DNA of 64,000 nucleotides, taken from Pseudomonas sp. CC120222-01a. Its GTDB lineage: Bacteria; Pseudomonadota; Gammaproteobacteria; Pseudomonadales; Pseudomonadaceae. Where the stretch lies: the NCBI RefSeq assembly GCF_003097235.1, contig NZ_QEQQ01000009.1:157973-221972 (forward strand). Direction: 5' to 3'. The notes under the pieces were generated by a model. The model saw only the letters and a list, made by a program, of their open reading frames with translations. It had not been told where the DNA came from and searched no databases. Shown piece after piece: positions 1-8,703 of the stretch (position 1 is the stretch's first letter; each line of letters begins with the position of its first letter). A program made the position numbers and the translations under genes.

Positions 1-1
1 C

Positions 2-1276
2 ATGGCCTGCATGTTCGGCCTGGCGATCGATGCCGAGATCTGCAAGCGCAACGTGTTCGCGCGCAAGAACTACTTCTACCCCGACCTGCCCAAGGGCTAC
101 CAGATCAGCCAGATGGACCTGCCGATCGTCGGCAAGGGCCACTTGGACATCGCCCTGGAAGACGGCACCATCAAGCGCATCGGCGTTACCCGCGCGCACC
201 TGGAAGAAGACGCCGGCAAGAGCCTGCACGAAGACTTCAGCGGCTCTACCGGCATCGACCTGAACCGCGCCGGCACGCCGCTGCTGGAAATCGTCTCCGA
301 GCCGGACATGCGCAGCGCCAAGGAAGCCGTGGCCTACGTCAAGGCCATCCACGCCCTGGTGCGCTACCTGGGCATCTGTGACGGCAACATGGCCGAAGGC
401 TCGCTGCGCTGCGACTGCAACGTGTCGATCCGCCCGAAAGGCCAGGCCGAGTTCGGCACCCGCTGCGAGATCAAGAACGTCAACTCGTTCCGCTTCATCG
501 AGCGTGCGATCAACAGCGAGATCCAGCGCCAGATCGACCTGATCGAGGACGGCGGCAAGGTGGTGCAGGAAACCCGCCTGTACGACCCGAACAAGGACGA
601 GACCCGCTCCATGCGCAGCAAGGAGGAGGCCAACGACTACCGTTACTTCCCCGATCCGGACCTGCTGCCGGTGGTGATCGAGGACAGCTTCCTCGAAACC
701 GTCCGCGCCGGCCTGCCGGAGCTGCCGCCACAGAAGGTCGAGCGCTTCCAGAGCCAATACGGCCTGTCGGCCTACGACGCCAACGTGCTGGCATCCAGCC
801 GCGAACAGGCGGACTACTTCGAAGAAGTGGTGAAGATCGGTGGCGACGCCAAACTGGCCGCCAACTGGGTCATGGTCGAACTGGGCAGCCTGCTGAACAA
901 GCTGGGCATAGAGATCGACCAGGCGCCGGTCAGCGCCGCGCACCTGGGCGGCATGCTGCTGCGCATTCGCGACAACACCATCAGCGGCAAGATTGCCAAG
1001 ACCGTGTTCGAGGCCATGGCCGCCGGTGAAGGCGATGCCGACAGCATCATCGAGAGCAAAGGCCTCAAGCAGGTCACCGACACCGGTGCGATCGACAAGA
1101 TGCTCGACGAGATGCTCGCAGCCAACGCCGAACAGGTCGAACAGTATCGCGCCGCCGACGAGGCCAAGCGCGGCAAGATGTTCGGCTTCTTCGTCGGCCA
1201 GGCGATGAAGGCGTCCAAAGGCAAGGCCAACCCGGGGCAGGTGAACCAATTGCTCAAGGCCAAGCTCGAAGGGTGA
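2..1276 (+). CDS. gatB: Aspartyl/glutamyl-tRNA(Asn/Gln) amidotransferase subunit B, 5'-truncated by window edge
   Basis: GatB is the tRNA-binding and ATP-activating subunit of the GatCAB complex, which converts Asp-tRNA(Asn) or Glu-tRNA(Gln) to the amidated form in the cytoplasm. The visible 424 residues start inside the catalytic cradle domain. They include the family signature around [17 protein letters not shown] and the cysteine-bearing stretch SLRCDCNVS. The helical YqeY-like tail ends in [15 protein letters not shown]. Full-length relatives have about 480 residues, so roughly 55-60 N-terminal residues lie before the window. The first in-frame Met is therefore not the true start. gatC and gatA would be expected just upstream. 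Confidence 0.97.
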   Translation: MACMFGLAIDAEICKRNVFARKNYFYPDLPKGYQISQMDLPIVGKGHLDIALEDGTIKRIGVTRAHLEEDAGKSLHEDFSGSTGIDLNRAGTPLLEIVSEPDMRSAKEAVAYVKAIHALVRYLGICDGNMAEGSLRCDCNVSIRPKGQAEFGTRCEIKNVNSFRFIERAINSEIQRQIDLIEDGGKVVQETRLYDPNKDETRSMRSKEEANDYRYFPDPDLLPVVIEDSFLETVRAGLPELPPQKVERFQSQYGLSAYDANVLASSREQADYFEEVVKIGGDAKLAANWVMVELGSLLNKLGIEIDQAPVSAAHLGGMLLRIRDNTISGKIAKTVFEAMAAGEGDADSIIESKGLKQVTDTGAIDKMLDEMLAANAEQVEQYRAADEAKRGKMFGFFVGQAMKASKGKANPGQVNQLLKAKLEG

Positions 1277-1298
1277 TTGTTTTACCCCTCTGACTCTT

Positions 1299-1316
1299 GC
1301 GAGGGCTTCGCCCTCG
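1299..1316 (+). terminator. Short GC hairpin after gatB
   Basis: A perfect 7-bp stem, CGAGGGC with GCCCTCG around a TTC loop, begins 24 bases after the gatB stop. It has no long T-run, so it may be a weak terminator or an mRNA 3' stabiliser that merges with the adjacent REP pair. Confidence 0.35.
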
Positions 1317-1398
1317 TTCGCGGGCACGCCCGCTCCCACAGGTGCAGCGCCGCTAACACATGCGGCGATGTACCTGTGGGAGCGGGCGCGCCCGCGAA
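1316..1398. repeat. REP family A, inverted pair
   Basis: Two copies of the TTCGCGGGCACGCCCGCTCC-type unit face each other around a spacer of about 27 bases. Each unit ends in CCACAGG or its complement. The pair fills the gatB-rlpA gap. The second copy creates a spurious in-frame ATG start at 1360 upstream of the next gene. Confidence 0.9.
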
Positions 1399-1422
1399 TG
1401 GCCATATAGGAGAGCACCTGAC

Positions 1423-1797
1423 TTGCTAAAACGATCCCTCGGCACCCTGGCCCTGTTCTCCTTCCTGGCCGGCTGCGCCAGCCACGACATCGACCCGCGC
1501 GGTTACAACGAAACCGGCACCGCTTCCTATTACGGCTCGCGCCACCACGGCAAACGCACTGCCAGCGGCGAACCGTTCAACCAGCACGGCCTCACTGCCG
1601 CCCACCGCAGCCTGCCATTCGGCAGCCGGGTGCTGGTCACCAACCTGGCCAACGACCGCAGCGTAGTGGTCCGCATCAACGACCGCGGCCCGCATACCCG
1701 AGGCCGGTTGATCGACCTGTCACGTGCCGCAGCAGAAAAAATCGGCATGCTCCGTAGCGGAACGGCGCGCGTCCGGGTACAAGGTCTGAGCGACTGA
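1423..1797 (+). CDS. rlpA: RlpA-like septal ring lipoprotein (double-psi beta-barrel)
   Basis: A predicted outer-membrane lipoprotein of 124 residues. The start chosen is TTG because AGGAG sits 10 bases upstream and translation then begins directly with a lipoprotein signal, LKRSLG followed by a hydrophobic core and the lipobox LAGC (Cys18). The in-frame ATG at 1360 lies inside a REP unit and is rejected. From about residue 32 onward the protein is one double-psi beta-barrel with the family motifs [17 protein letters not shown] and VRINDRGP. RlpA proteins cleave peptide-free glycan strands at the septum in Pseudomonas. This one is short and lacks a C-terminal SPOR domain, so it is an RlpA-like paralogue rather than the classic long RlpA, and the symbol is tentative. 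Confidence 0.85.
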   Translation: MLKRSLGTLALFSFLAGCASHDIDPRGYNETGTASYYGSRHHGKRTASGEPFNQHGLTAAHRSLPFGSRVLVTNLANDRSVVVRINDRGPHTRGRLIDLSRAAAEKIGMLRSGTARVRVQGLSD

Positions 1798-1869
1798 CCT
1801 GATACCCGTCCTGACTGGAGCCCGATTATTTTCGACCTGGCCACCCTCCCCACCTTCAGCCTGCTGCAA

Positions 1870-2913
1870 ATGGGCGTTGCCCTGCTGCTGCTGATCGCCG
1901 GAGCCGAACTCCTGGTGCGCGCCGCCCTGCGCCTGGCCCAGCGCCTGCACGTGCGACCACTGATCATCGGCCTGAGCCTGGTGGCCTTCGGCAGTACCGC
2001 GCCACAGCTGACCGTGAGCCTGCAGGCCGCCTATCAAGGTGCGCCCGACGTGGCCGTGGGCAGCGTGATCGGCAGCAACATCTTCAACGTGCTGGTCATC
2101 CTCGGCCTGGCCGCGCTGATCATCCCGCTGCGGGTATCACGCCAACTGGTGCGCCTGGACATCCCGTTGATGATCGTTGCCAGCGGCCTGGTGTATGCGC
2201 TCTGTGCCAATGGCCACCTGGGCCGGGCCGAAGGGTTGTTGCTGCTGCTCGCCCTGGCCGGCTACCTGGCCATGCTGTGGCACCAGTCTCGCCACTATGC
2301 CCGCACCTATCCCGCCCAGCATGCCGGGGCTGCCAGCGCCGGGCGCTTCTGGTCCGGAACACTGCTGCAGGTGCTGTTCGGTCTTGGCCTGTTGAGCCTG
2401 GCCGGCCACCTGCTACTGGAAGCGGCCGTTGAAGTGGCCACCGATCTCGGCCTGTCCGAACGCGTCATCGGCCTGACGGTTGTGGCCGTGTGCACATCCC
2501 TGCCTGAGCTTGCCGCCGCGCTGATCGCCGCCATTCGCGGCGAGCGAGAGATTGCGGTAGGTACGGTGATCGGCAGCAACCTGTTCAACCTGCTGGCAGT
2601 GCTCGGCCTGACGGCGCTGATCACCCCTGAGCCGCTGAGCATCTCGCCCAATGCGCTGGCGTTCGACCTGCCGGTAATGCTGGGTGTCGCAGCCCTGAGC
2701 CTGCCCGTTTTCTACTCCGGCTACCGTGTCACCCGCGTCGAGGGGCTGGTGTTTCTCTGCCTGTATCTGGTCTATGGCCTGCATGTGGCAGCCTTCACCA
2801 TGGGCATGCCGCTGGCCGGCCGCCTGGAGCGGTTGATGCTGTTCTACGTTCTGCCAGTGCTCGTCGTGGTGCTGTTGTTTACCACCGTGCGTGCCTGGCG
2901 CCGCCAACACTAA
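1870..2913 (+). CDS. Na+/Ca2+ exchanger family inner-membrane protein (YrbG/CaxA type)
   Basis: A multi-pass cation exchanger of about 347 residues with the two inverted alpha repeats of the CaCA family. Repeat 1 is near residues 33-75 and ends in VGSVIGSNIFNVLVILG. Repeat 2 is near residues 200-245 and contains TSLPELAAA and VGTVIGSNLFNLLAVLG. In repeat 1 the conserved acidic motif T/S-x-P-E reads STAPQ, with Gln46 where family members such as E. coli YrbG carry Glu, so transport chemistry may differ. The ATG at 1870 has no Shine-Dalgarno sequence and lies inside the first membrane helix. The reading frame is open back to the rlpA stop, and a TGGAG 7 bases before an ATT codon at 1828 suggests a longer protein with a rare start. 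It is co-directional with the next gene. Confidence 0.88.
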   Translation: MGVALLLLIAGAELLVRAALRLAQRLHVRPLIIGLSLVAFGSTAPQLTVSLQAAYQGAPDVAVGSVIGSNIFNVLVILGLAALIIPLRVSRQLVRLDIPLMIVASGLVYALCANGHLGRAEGLLLLLALAGYLAMLWHQSRHYARTYPAQHAGAASAGRFWSGTLLQVLFGLGLLSLAGHLLLEAAVEVATDLGLSERVIGLTVVAVCTSLPELAAALIAAIRGEREIAVGTVIGSNLFNLLAVLGLTALITPEPLSISPNALAFDLPVMLGVAALSLPVFYSGYRVTRVEGLVFLCLYLVYGLHVAAFTMGMPLAGRLERLMLFYVLPVLVVVLLFTTVRAWRRQH

Positions 2914-2923
2914 GGAAAACAAC

Positions 2924-3298
2924 ATGGCTGAGAGCAACAAGACCGGCGAACAGATTCGCCGCCAGGTGATGGGCGATGCCTTCGTCGACCGCGCCCTGGG
3001 CAATGCCACCGACTTTACCCAGCCCCTGCAGGACTTCGTCAACGAGCATGCCTGGGGCAGTGTCTGGTCACGTGACGGGCTACCGCTGAAAACCCGCAGC
3101 CTGATTACCCTGGCCACCCTGACGGCGCTCAAGTGCCCGCAGGAGCTGAAGGGACATGTGCGCGGGGCGTTGAACAATGGCTGTACGGTGGAGGAGATTC
3201 GCGAGGCATTGCTGCATTGCGCAGTCTATGCGGGAGTGCCGGCGGCGATCGATGCTTTCAGGGCCGCGCAGGAAGTCATCGACAGCTATCAGGCCTGA
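2924..3298 (+). CDS. Carboxymuconolactone decarboxylase family protein (PcaC-like)
   Basis: A 124-residue alpha-helical protein of the CMD/AhpD-like fold. The start is the ATG preceded by AAGGA 8 bases upstream, immediately after the exchanger stop. The body matches the PcaC pattern: RSLITLATLTALKCPQELK, then HVRGALNNGCTVEEI, then LLHCAVYAGVPAAIDAF. PcaC decarboxylates gamma-carboxymuconolactone in the protocatechuate branch of the beta-ketoadipate pathway. No other pca gene is nearby, so the substrate here is unknown and only a family-level name is justified. Its two cysteines are not arranged as the CxxC of AhpD, which argues against a peroxidase role. Confidence 0.88.
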   Translation: MAESNKTGEQIRRQVMGDAFVDRALGNATDFTQPLQDFVNEHAWGSVWSRDGLPLKTRSLITLATLTALKCPQELKGHVRGALNNGCTVEEIREALLHCAVYAGVPAAIDAFRAAQEVIDSYQA

Positions 3299-3309
3299 TT
3301 TAGCCTTTT

Positions 3310-3399
3310 CAGGTCCGGCCTCTTCGCGGGCACGCCCGCTCCCACAAGTACTGCACTGCACCTGTGGGAGCGGGCGTGCCCGCGAAGAGGCCGGACCTG
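3310..3399. repeat. REP family A, long inverted pair
   Basis: The two arms, each about 37 bases from CAGGTCCGGCC to GCTCCCACA, are inverted copies that differ at very few positions and are separated by about 16 bases. The pair lies between convergent genes and could act as a bidirectional transcription or RNA-decay barrier. Confidence 0.92.
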
Positions 3400-3405
3400 T
3401 CTTGC

Positions 3406-4764
3406 TTATTGGGCCTGGCGAGCCTTCTTCAGCTTGAAGGCCACCCACAGCACCGCAATCCACCCCGGAATCAGCATCACCGAGATGCGGATCGGTGGGG
3501 TCAGGTACATCACCACCAGAATCAGCACGATGAACGCCAGGCACAGGTAGTTGGTCAGCGGGTGCCCCCAGCTCTGGTAGAACGGGGTGATCCCGGCCGC
3601 CAGCTTGGCCTTGCGGAACTTCAGGTGGGTAATACTGATGCTGGCCCAGTTGATCACCAGCGCCGACACCGCCAGAGCCATCAACAGGCCGAACGCCTCA
3701 CCGGGCATCAGGTAGTTGATCAGCACGCACAGGCCGGTCGCAAAGGCCGAAACGCCCAACGCCGTCAGTGGCACACCGCTGCGGCTCACCTTGAGCAGCT
3801 GGCGTGGCGCATCGCCTTGGCTGGCCAGGCCGAACAGCATGCGGCTGTTGGCGTACACGCAGCTGTTGTACACCGACAGCGCGGCAGTCAGCACCACGAT
3901 GTTGAGAATGGTCGCCACCAGGTCGCTGTCCAGTTCGTGGAAAATCATCACGAACGGGCTGCCGCCCTGCACCACTTTCTGCCAGGGGTACAACGACAGC
4001 AGCACGGCCAGGGCGCCGATGTAGAAGATCAGGATGCGGTAGACCACCTGGTTGGTGGCTTTGGGGATGCTCTGGCGCGGGTTGTCAGCCTCGGCGGCGG
4101 TGATACCGACCAGCTCCAGGCCACCGAACGAGAACATGATCACCGCCAGCGCCATCACCAGCCCGGTCACGCCACTGGGGAAGAACCCGCCGTATTGCCA
4201 CAGGTTGGCCACGCTGGCATCCGGGCCGCCGTGGCCGCTGGCCAGCAGCCAGGCACCGAAGCCGATCATGCTGACGATGGCCACCACCTTGACCAGGGCG
4301 AACCAGAACTCCATCTCGCCGTAGACCCTCACCTGGGTCAGGTTGATCAGGTTGATTGCCACGAAGAAGATCGCCGCCGTGGCCCAGGTCGGGAACTCCG
4401 GCCACCAGTACTGCACATAGATACCCACGGCCGTGAGTTCGGCCATGCCGACCAGCACGTACACCACCCAGTAGTTCCAACCGGAGACGAAACCGGCGAA
4501 CTCGCTCCAGTATTGGTGGGCGAAGTGGCTGAAGCTGCCGGCGACCGGCTCCTCGACCACCATCTCACCCAATTGGCGCATGATGAAGAAGGCCATCAGG
4601 CCGGCGATGGCGTAGCCCAGCAAAACGGAGGGGCCGGCCAGCTGGATGGTCTGGGCGATGCCCAGAAACAGCCCGGTGCCGACGGCACCGCCCAGCGCGA
4701 TCAGCTGGATATGGCGATTCTTCAACCCGCGCTTCAGCGGCTCGGGCGTGCTCTGGTCTTGCAT
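3406..4764 (-). CDS. aroP: Aromatic amino acid permease (AroP type, APC superfamily)
   Basis: A 452-residue proton-coupled amino acid importer with about 12 membrane helices. It follows E. coli AroP/PheP closely: LKRGLKNRHIQLIALGG at residues 10-26, GTGLFLG, then MRQLGEMVVEEPVAGSFSHF near residue 62, and SFGGLELVGITAAEADNP near residue 215. The glycine-rich first helix and the EEP-GSF helix pair form the substrate site in this family. Resemblance to AroP is much higher than to GabP or ProY, so Phe/Tyr/Trp are the likely substrates, but Pseudomonas carries several paralogues. It stands alone between two REP pairs and an AEC transporter that reads the same way. Confidence 0.9.
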   Translation of the reverse strand: MQDQSTPEPLKRGLKNRHIQLIALGGAVGTGLFLGIAQTIQLAGPSVLLGYAIAGLMAFFIMRQLGEMVVEEPVAGSFSHFAHQYWSEFAGFVSGWNYWVVYVLVGMAELTAVGIYVQYWWPEFPTWATAAIFFVAINLINLTQVRVYGEMEFWFALVKVVAIVSMIGFGAWLLASGHGGPDASVANLWQYGGFFPSGVTGLVMALAVIMFSFGGLELVGITAAEADNPRQSIPKATNQVVYRILIFYIGALAVLLSLYPWQKVVQGGSPFVMIFHELDSDLVATILNIVVLTAALSVYNSCVYANSRMLFGLASQGDAPRQLLKVSRSGVPLTALGVSAFATGLCVLINYLMPGEAFGLLMALAVSALVINWASISITHLKFRKAKLAAGITPFYQSWGHPLTNYLCLAFIVLILVVMYLTPPIRISVMLIPGWIAVLWVAFKLKKARQAQ

Positions 4765-4821
4765 GAAGTGTCCTTTGGCTCAGTGAGGCAGTGTTATTGC
4801 TGTTGTTTTGCAGTCAAGGAT

Positions 4822-5763
4822 CTAGATCCATCCGCCCCACTGCAAGATGAAAATACCAATATTGGTGGTGATCGCCGCCATTAGCGTGGTAATCACGATG
4901 ATCGAGGCCGCCAGTTCATGGTTACCGTTGGCGGCGCGGGCCATGACATAACTGGCCGCCGCCGTCGGGCTGCCGATGTAGAGGAACAGGATGCCCAGCT
5001 CGGCTCCGCGGAAACCGCACAACCAGGCCCCCAGGGTACCGATCAGTGGCAGCCAGACCATCTTCACCAGGCTGGCATCGATGGCCAGCCTGCCGCTGTC
5101 GCGCAGCGCCGCCAGCGACAGGGTGCCGCCGATGCAGATCAGCGCCAGCGGCAGGGTCATCTGCGCCAGGTAGTCACCCGAGGTGAGCAGCCAGTTGGGC
5201 AACGGCACCTGGCCGTAAGCCATCGGCGTGGCCACCAGCACGCTGATGATCAGCGGGTTGCTGAAAATGCTCTTGCAGATGCTCCAGGGGTCGGACTTGA
5301 GATCCGGGCTGTACACCGCCAGCACCACCGACGACAGCGAGTTGTACATGAGGATAACCAGGCCGGCGAGCACCGCCCCGAGGGAGATGCCGTAATCGCC
5401 ATAAAGGCTGGCAGCCAGGGCCAGGCCGATCACGCCGTTGTTGCCGCGGAACGCGCCCTGGGTGTAGATACCGCGGTCAGCCAGCGGGCTGCGCCAGATT
5501 GCCATGCCCCAGGACACGGCGAAGCCGACCAGGGTGGCGGCGACGAAGTAGAGGATGACCTTGGGCTGCACCGCCGTGGCCAGGTCGGCGTGGTAGATGC
5601 CGAGGAACAGCAACGCTGGCATGCAGACGTTGAACACCAGCTGCGAGGCGACGCGGTTGAAATTGTCGTCGATCAGGTGGATGCGTTTGAGCAACACGCC
5701 CATGAACAGCATGGCGAAGACGGGCGCCGTGATGTTCAGCGTCTGGATAAGAAGGGCGAGCAT
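4822..5763 (-). CDS. AEC-family transporter (auxin efflux carrier-like permease)
   Basis: An inner-membrane carrier of about 313 residues with some ten hydrophobic segments in the 5+5 arrangement typical of the AEC family. Bacterial members include malonate and malate carriers. Characteristic stretches include NFNRVASQLVFNVCMPALLF, AFRGNNGVIGLALA and GSPTAAASYVMA, the last being the conserved Pro-Thr-Ala signature near the C terminus. Both a TTG at 5769 and an ATG at 5763 fit the same AGGA sequence. The ATG was chosen, and the difference is two residues. It could be co-transcribed with aroP, 57 bases downstream. The substrate cannot be read from sequence. Confidence 0.88.
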   Translation of the reverse strand: MLALLIQTLNITAPVFAMLFMGVLLKRIHLIDDNFNRVASQLVFNVCMPALLFLGIYHADLATAVQPKVILYFVAATLVGFAVSWGMAIWRSPLADRGIYTQGAFRGNNGVIGLALAASLYGDYGISLGAVLAGLVILMYNSLSSVVLAVYSPDLKSDPWSICKSIFSNPLIISVLVATPMAYGQVPLPNWLLTSGDYLAQMTLPLALICIGGTLSLAALRDSGRLAIDASLVKMVWLPLIGTLGAWLCGFRGAELGILFLYIGSPTAAASYVMARAANGNHELAASIIVITTLMAAITTNIGIFILQWGGWI

Positions 5764-5868
5764 GCGCAAGCGGTCCTGATGGGGTTGCCGTTAGGCGGCT
5801 AATGATACGCCAACGCGTCAGGAATTGCGGGGATCGAGCGGGACTTTAAACATGTTTCTGTCTGCACC

Positions 5869-5943
5869 GGCTTCTTCGCGGGCACGCCCGCTCCCACAGG
5901 GTTACGCGATCTCTGTGGGAGCGGGCGCGCCCGCGAAGAAGCC
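5869..5943. repeat. REP family A, inverted pair
   Basis: Two inverted GGCTTCTTCGCGGGC-type arms surround an 18-base spacer between the AEC transporter promoter side and the roxR 3' end. The right arm ends 10 bases beyond the roxR stop, so it may serve as its 3' stabilising structure. Confidence 0.92.
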
Positions 5944-5952
5944 AACGCTGAC

Positions 5953-6516
5953 TCAGCGGCGGACCGGGCGTTTCTGCAGTTTGCGCTGCAAGGTCCGGCG
6001 GTGCATGCCCAGCGCCCGCGCGGTGGCGGAGATATTGCCCTCGTGCTCGTTCAGCACGCGCTGGATGTGCTCCCACTGCAGGCGGTCCACCGACATCGGG
6101 TTTTCCGGCACCAGCGAGTCCAGGTCGGCATGCTCCGACAGCAGCGCTGCCAGCACATCGTCGGCGTCGGCCGGCTTGCACAGGTAGTTGCAGGCGCCAC
6201 GCTTGACCGCCTCGACAGCGGTGGCGATGCTCGAGTAACCGGTGAGGATCACCACGCGCATCTCCGGGTCCAGCTCCAGCAGCTTGGGCAGCAGCACCAG
6301 GCCCGAGTCGCCTTCCATCTTCAGGTCCAGCGTGGCGTAGTCCGGCAGGTCCTGCTGGGCCAGGATCAGGCCCTCCTCGGCGGAGCCGGCAGTGCTTACG
6401 CGGAAACCACGGCGGCTCATGGCGCGGGCCATGACCCGGGTAAAGGTGGCGTCATCGTCCACCAGCAGCAGGTGCGGAAGTTCTTCGCCTTCGACCTGGT
6501 TTTCTTCGCTCATCAT
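5953..6516 (-). CDS. roxR: Redox response regulator RoxR (RegA/PrrA family)
   Basis: A DNA-binding response regulator of 187 residues, the partner of RoxS. The receiver domain spans residues 14-130, with the acidic pocket VDDD (19-22), the phospho-acceptor Asp64 in TLDLKM, the conserved Thr in ILTGYSS and the Lys in CKPAD. A short linker leads to a Fis-type helix-turn-helix at about residues 150-185 (EGNISATARALGMHRRTLQR), as in RegA/PrrA/ActR. In P. putida this system adjusts the terminal oxidases to respiratory and redox state. The start codon overlaps the end of roxS by 4 bases (ATGA), so the two are translationally coupled. Confidence 0.95.
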   Translation of the reverse strand: MMSEENQVEGEELPHLLLVDDDATFTRVMARAMSRRGFRVSTAGSAEEGLILAQQDLPDYATLDLKMEGDSGLVLLPKLLELDPEMRVVILTGYSSIATAVEAVKRGACNYLCKPADADDVLAALLSEHADLDSLVPENPMSVDRLQWEHIQRVLNEHEGNISATARALGMHRRTLQRKLQKRPVRR

Positions 6517-7769
6517 TCATCTCCTCGCTTGCCATGGGGCAGGCGCAGTTCGGTCAGGGTGCCACCCTGTTCATGACTATAGAGTTTCACCGAACCGCCC
6601 GCACGGGTCACGCTGGCCTTGCTCAAGAACAGGCCCAGGCCGAAGCCTTTGCCCTTGGTGGTAATGAAGGGTTTGCCGATCGCTTCGGCAATGGCCGGCG
6701 GCACGCCGGGGCCATGGTCGCGGATGCTGATCAGGATGTCCTGGGCGTCCCAGTCAAGGGTCACCTGCAGGTCATCGGGGCAGGCATCGGCAGCATTGTT
6801 CAGCAGGTTCAGCAGCGCCTGGGTCAAATCCGGTGGCGGCGTCAGGCGCGGAACCTGGCCGTCGCGCAGGCGCTGGAAGCGGTAGCTGGCCTCCGGGCGC
6901 ATCAGGTGCCAGCGGTTCAGCGCCTCGTCGAGCCAGGCGGTGACGTCCTGTTCGACCACGGCCAGGCGGCGGTTGGCCTCGGCGGCGCGCACCAGCTGCT
7001 GCAGGGTTTCCTTGCACAGCTTGACCTGGTCCTGAAGGATCTGCAGGTCTTCCTGCAGCAGTGGGTCGGTGTGGTCCTGGCGCATTTCATTGAGCAGCAC
7101 GCTCATGGTCGCCAAGGGCGTGCCCAGCTCATGGGCCGCACCGGCAGCCTGGGTGGCCACGGCCAGCAGCTGTTCATCACGCAGGCTTTCTTCGCGGCGT
7201 TCGGAACGCAGTTGCTCCTGGCGGCGCAGCTCCTCGGCCATGCGTGCGGCGAAGAAGGTAATCACGGCGGCGGCCAGGGCGATACTCAGCCACATGCCGT
7301 AGACCTGCATCTTGTCCCGCGCCATCGGCAGCCCTTCGAGCGGGTAGAACTGCACCAGCAGCAGGCTGTAGGCCGTCAGGGCGATGCCCGAGAGGATCAG
7401 CGAATACAGCCACGGCAAGGTCACCGCAGCGATTGCCAGCGGCACCAGGTAATAGGACACGAATGGGTTGGTCGAGCCACCTGAGTAGTACAACAAGGCA
7501 CTGTGGATCAACAGGTCGCAGGCCAGCTGCAAGGCATATTCGGTCTCGGTGACCGGCAGTGACAGGCGCAGGCGCAAGGCAGTGAAGGCGCAGAGCAGCG
7601 ACGACAGGGCCAGGGTCGCGGCCAGCGAAAGCCACGGCAGCGGCAGCAGGTCGGTCCAGTAGGCAACGCCCACGGAGCCTGCCTGGGCAGCCAGGACCAG
7701 AACGCGAATGACAGTCAGGCGCCAGAGGTTCTGGCGTGTTGCGGACAACGGTTGTGCGGCGGCGAGCAT
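6513..7769 (-). CDS. roxS: Redox sensor histidine kinase RoxS (RegB/PrrB family)
   Basis: A membrane histidine kinase of 418 residues. The start is the ATG preceded by GGGAGAG; the open frame continues further upstream without support. Six membrane helices occupy residues 15-175. The RegB quinone-sensing heptapeptide GGxxNPF is intact (GGSTNPF, 97-103). The RegB-type H-box AAGAAHELGTPLATM places the phosphorylated His at 213. The ATPase domain shows the N-box LLNNAADACP and the G-boxes RDHGPGVP and GKGFGLGLFLSKA. It phosphorylates RoxR, encoded immediately downstream. The gene is divergent from the SIMPL-domain gene, with about 200 bases of shared upstream DNA. Confidence 0.95.
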   Translation of the reverse strand: MLAAAQPLSATRQNLWRLTVIRVLVLAAQAGSVGVAYWTDLLPLPWLSLAATLALSSLLCAFTALRLRLSLPVTETEYALQLACDLLIHSALLYYSGGSTNPFVSYYLVPLAIAAVTLPWLYSLILSGIALTAYSLLLVQFYPLEGLPMARDKMQVYGMWLSIALAAAVITFFAARMAEELRRQEQLRSERREESLRDEQLLAVATQAAGAAHELGTPLATMSVLLNEMRQDHTDPLLQEDLQILQDQVKLCKETLQQLVRAAEANRRLAVVEQDVTAWLDEALNRWHLMRPEASYRFQRLRDGQVPRLTPPPDLTQALLNLLNNAADACPDDLQVTLDWDAQDILISIRDHGPGVPPAIAEAIGKPFITTKGKGFGLGLFLSKASVTRAGGSVKLYSHEQGGTLTELRLPHGKRGDE

Positions 7770-7971
7770 GCGCTCTCCCGATGAGTGCTCCAGGAAAATC
7801 GGCTGGAGTATACCGAAGCCGGGCGCCCCGCTGCAGCGATGCGGCAAAGCGCCACACTTTGTCACAAGTTCATAGTGGCACTTTTGAACCCACTACACTG
7901 GTCCCGGTCTGATGGGCCATGCGAGGGATGGATGGCCAGAACCCACGCCCATTATTGCCAAGGAGTAACAC

Positions 7972-8688
7972 ATGCACATTCCACGTCGCGGCGCGGCCCT
8001 GATTCTGTCCTGCGGCCTGCTCGCCAGCCTGCCGGCCCTGGCGGCCGACGAACCGCGCTACAACCAGGTATCGCTGCGCGCCGAAGTCAGCAAGGAAGTG
8101 GCGCGCGACCTGATGGTCGTGACCCTCTATAGCGAAGCGCAGAATACCGACCCGGGCAAGCTCGCCAAGCAGATCACCGAAACCATGAACAAGGCCGTGC
8201 AGCAGGCGCGCCAGGTCAAGGACGTGAAGATCAGCCAGGGCAGCCGCAACAGCTACCCGGTGTATGACAGCAAAGGCCAGAAGATCACCGGCTGGCGCGA
8301 GCGCGCCGAGCTACGCCTGGAAGGTGCCGACTTCCCGGCCCTGTCCCAGCTCACCGCCGACCTGCTGCAGGACCTGAAAATGGGCGGCATGGACTTCTCC
8401 ATTGCCCCGGCCACGCGCAAGGCCAGCGAAGACGAGTTGCTCAAGGATGCGGTGAATGCGTTCAAGGCCCGTGCGCAGCTCGCCACCGAGGCACTAGGCG
8501 GCAAAGGCTATAAAGTGGTCAGCCTGAACCTCAACAGTTCCGGCTACCCGCGCCCTTACCTGCGCAGCGCGCCAATGGCGATGATGGCGAAGGCGGCAGA
8601 CGAGGCGGCGCCCGCGCCGGATATCGAGGCGGGTACCAGTGAAGTCAGCATGAATGCCGATGGCCTGATCGAAGTGCAGATGCCGTAA
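7972..8688 (+). CDS. Periplasmic SIMPL-domain protein (DUF541, YggE/BP26-like)
   Basis: A 238-residue secreted protein. An N-terminal signal peptide with a basic start and hydrophobic core ends near ALA-AD at residues 23-26. The rest is one SIMPL domain (DUF541), seen in VSLRAEVSKEVARDLMVVTL, SQGSRNSYPVYD and the conserved central RAELRLEG. E. coli YggE lowers oxidative stress damage, and Brucella BP26 forms channel-like oligomers; a biochemical reaction is not known. A GGAG sequence (AAGGAG) 6-7 bases upstream supports the ATG. It is divergent from roxS, so a redox-related role is an attractive but unproven link. Confidence 0.88.
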   Translation: MHIPRRGAALILSCGLLASLPALAADEPRYNQVSLRAEVSKEVARDLMVVTLYSEAQNTDPGKLAKQITETMNKAVQQARQVKDVKISQGSRNSYPVYDSKGQKITGWRERAELRLEGADFPALSQLTADLLQDLKMGGMDFSIAPATRKASEDELLKDAVNAFKARAQLATEALGGKGYKVVSLNLNSSGYPRPYLRSAPMAMMAKAADEAAPAPDIEAGTSEVSMNADGLIEVQMP

Positions 8689-8703
8689 AGCCACGAAGTA
8701 CCT

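Noticed and set aside
1360..1422. Upstream ATG for the RlpA-like gene
   Set aside because: It lies within a REP unit and would destroy the lipoprotein signal layout.
3364..4884. A 506-codon rightward frame opposite aroP
   Set aside because: The translation is full of His/Gln/Asp and starts in a REP; aroP on the other strand is unambiguous.
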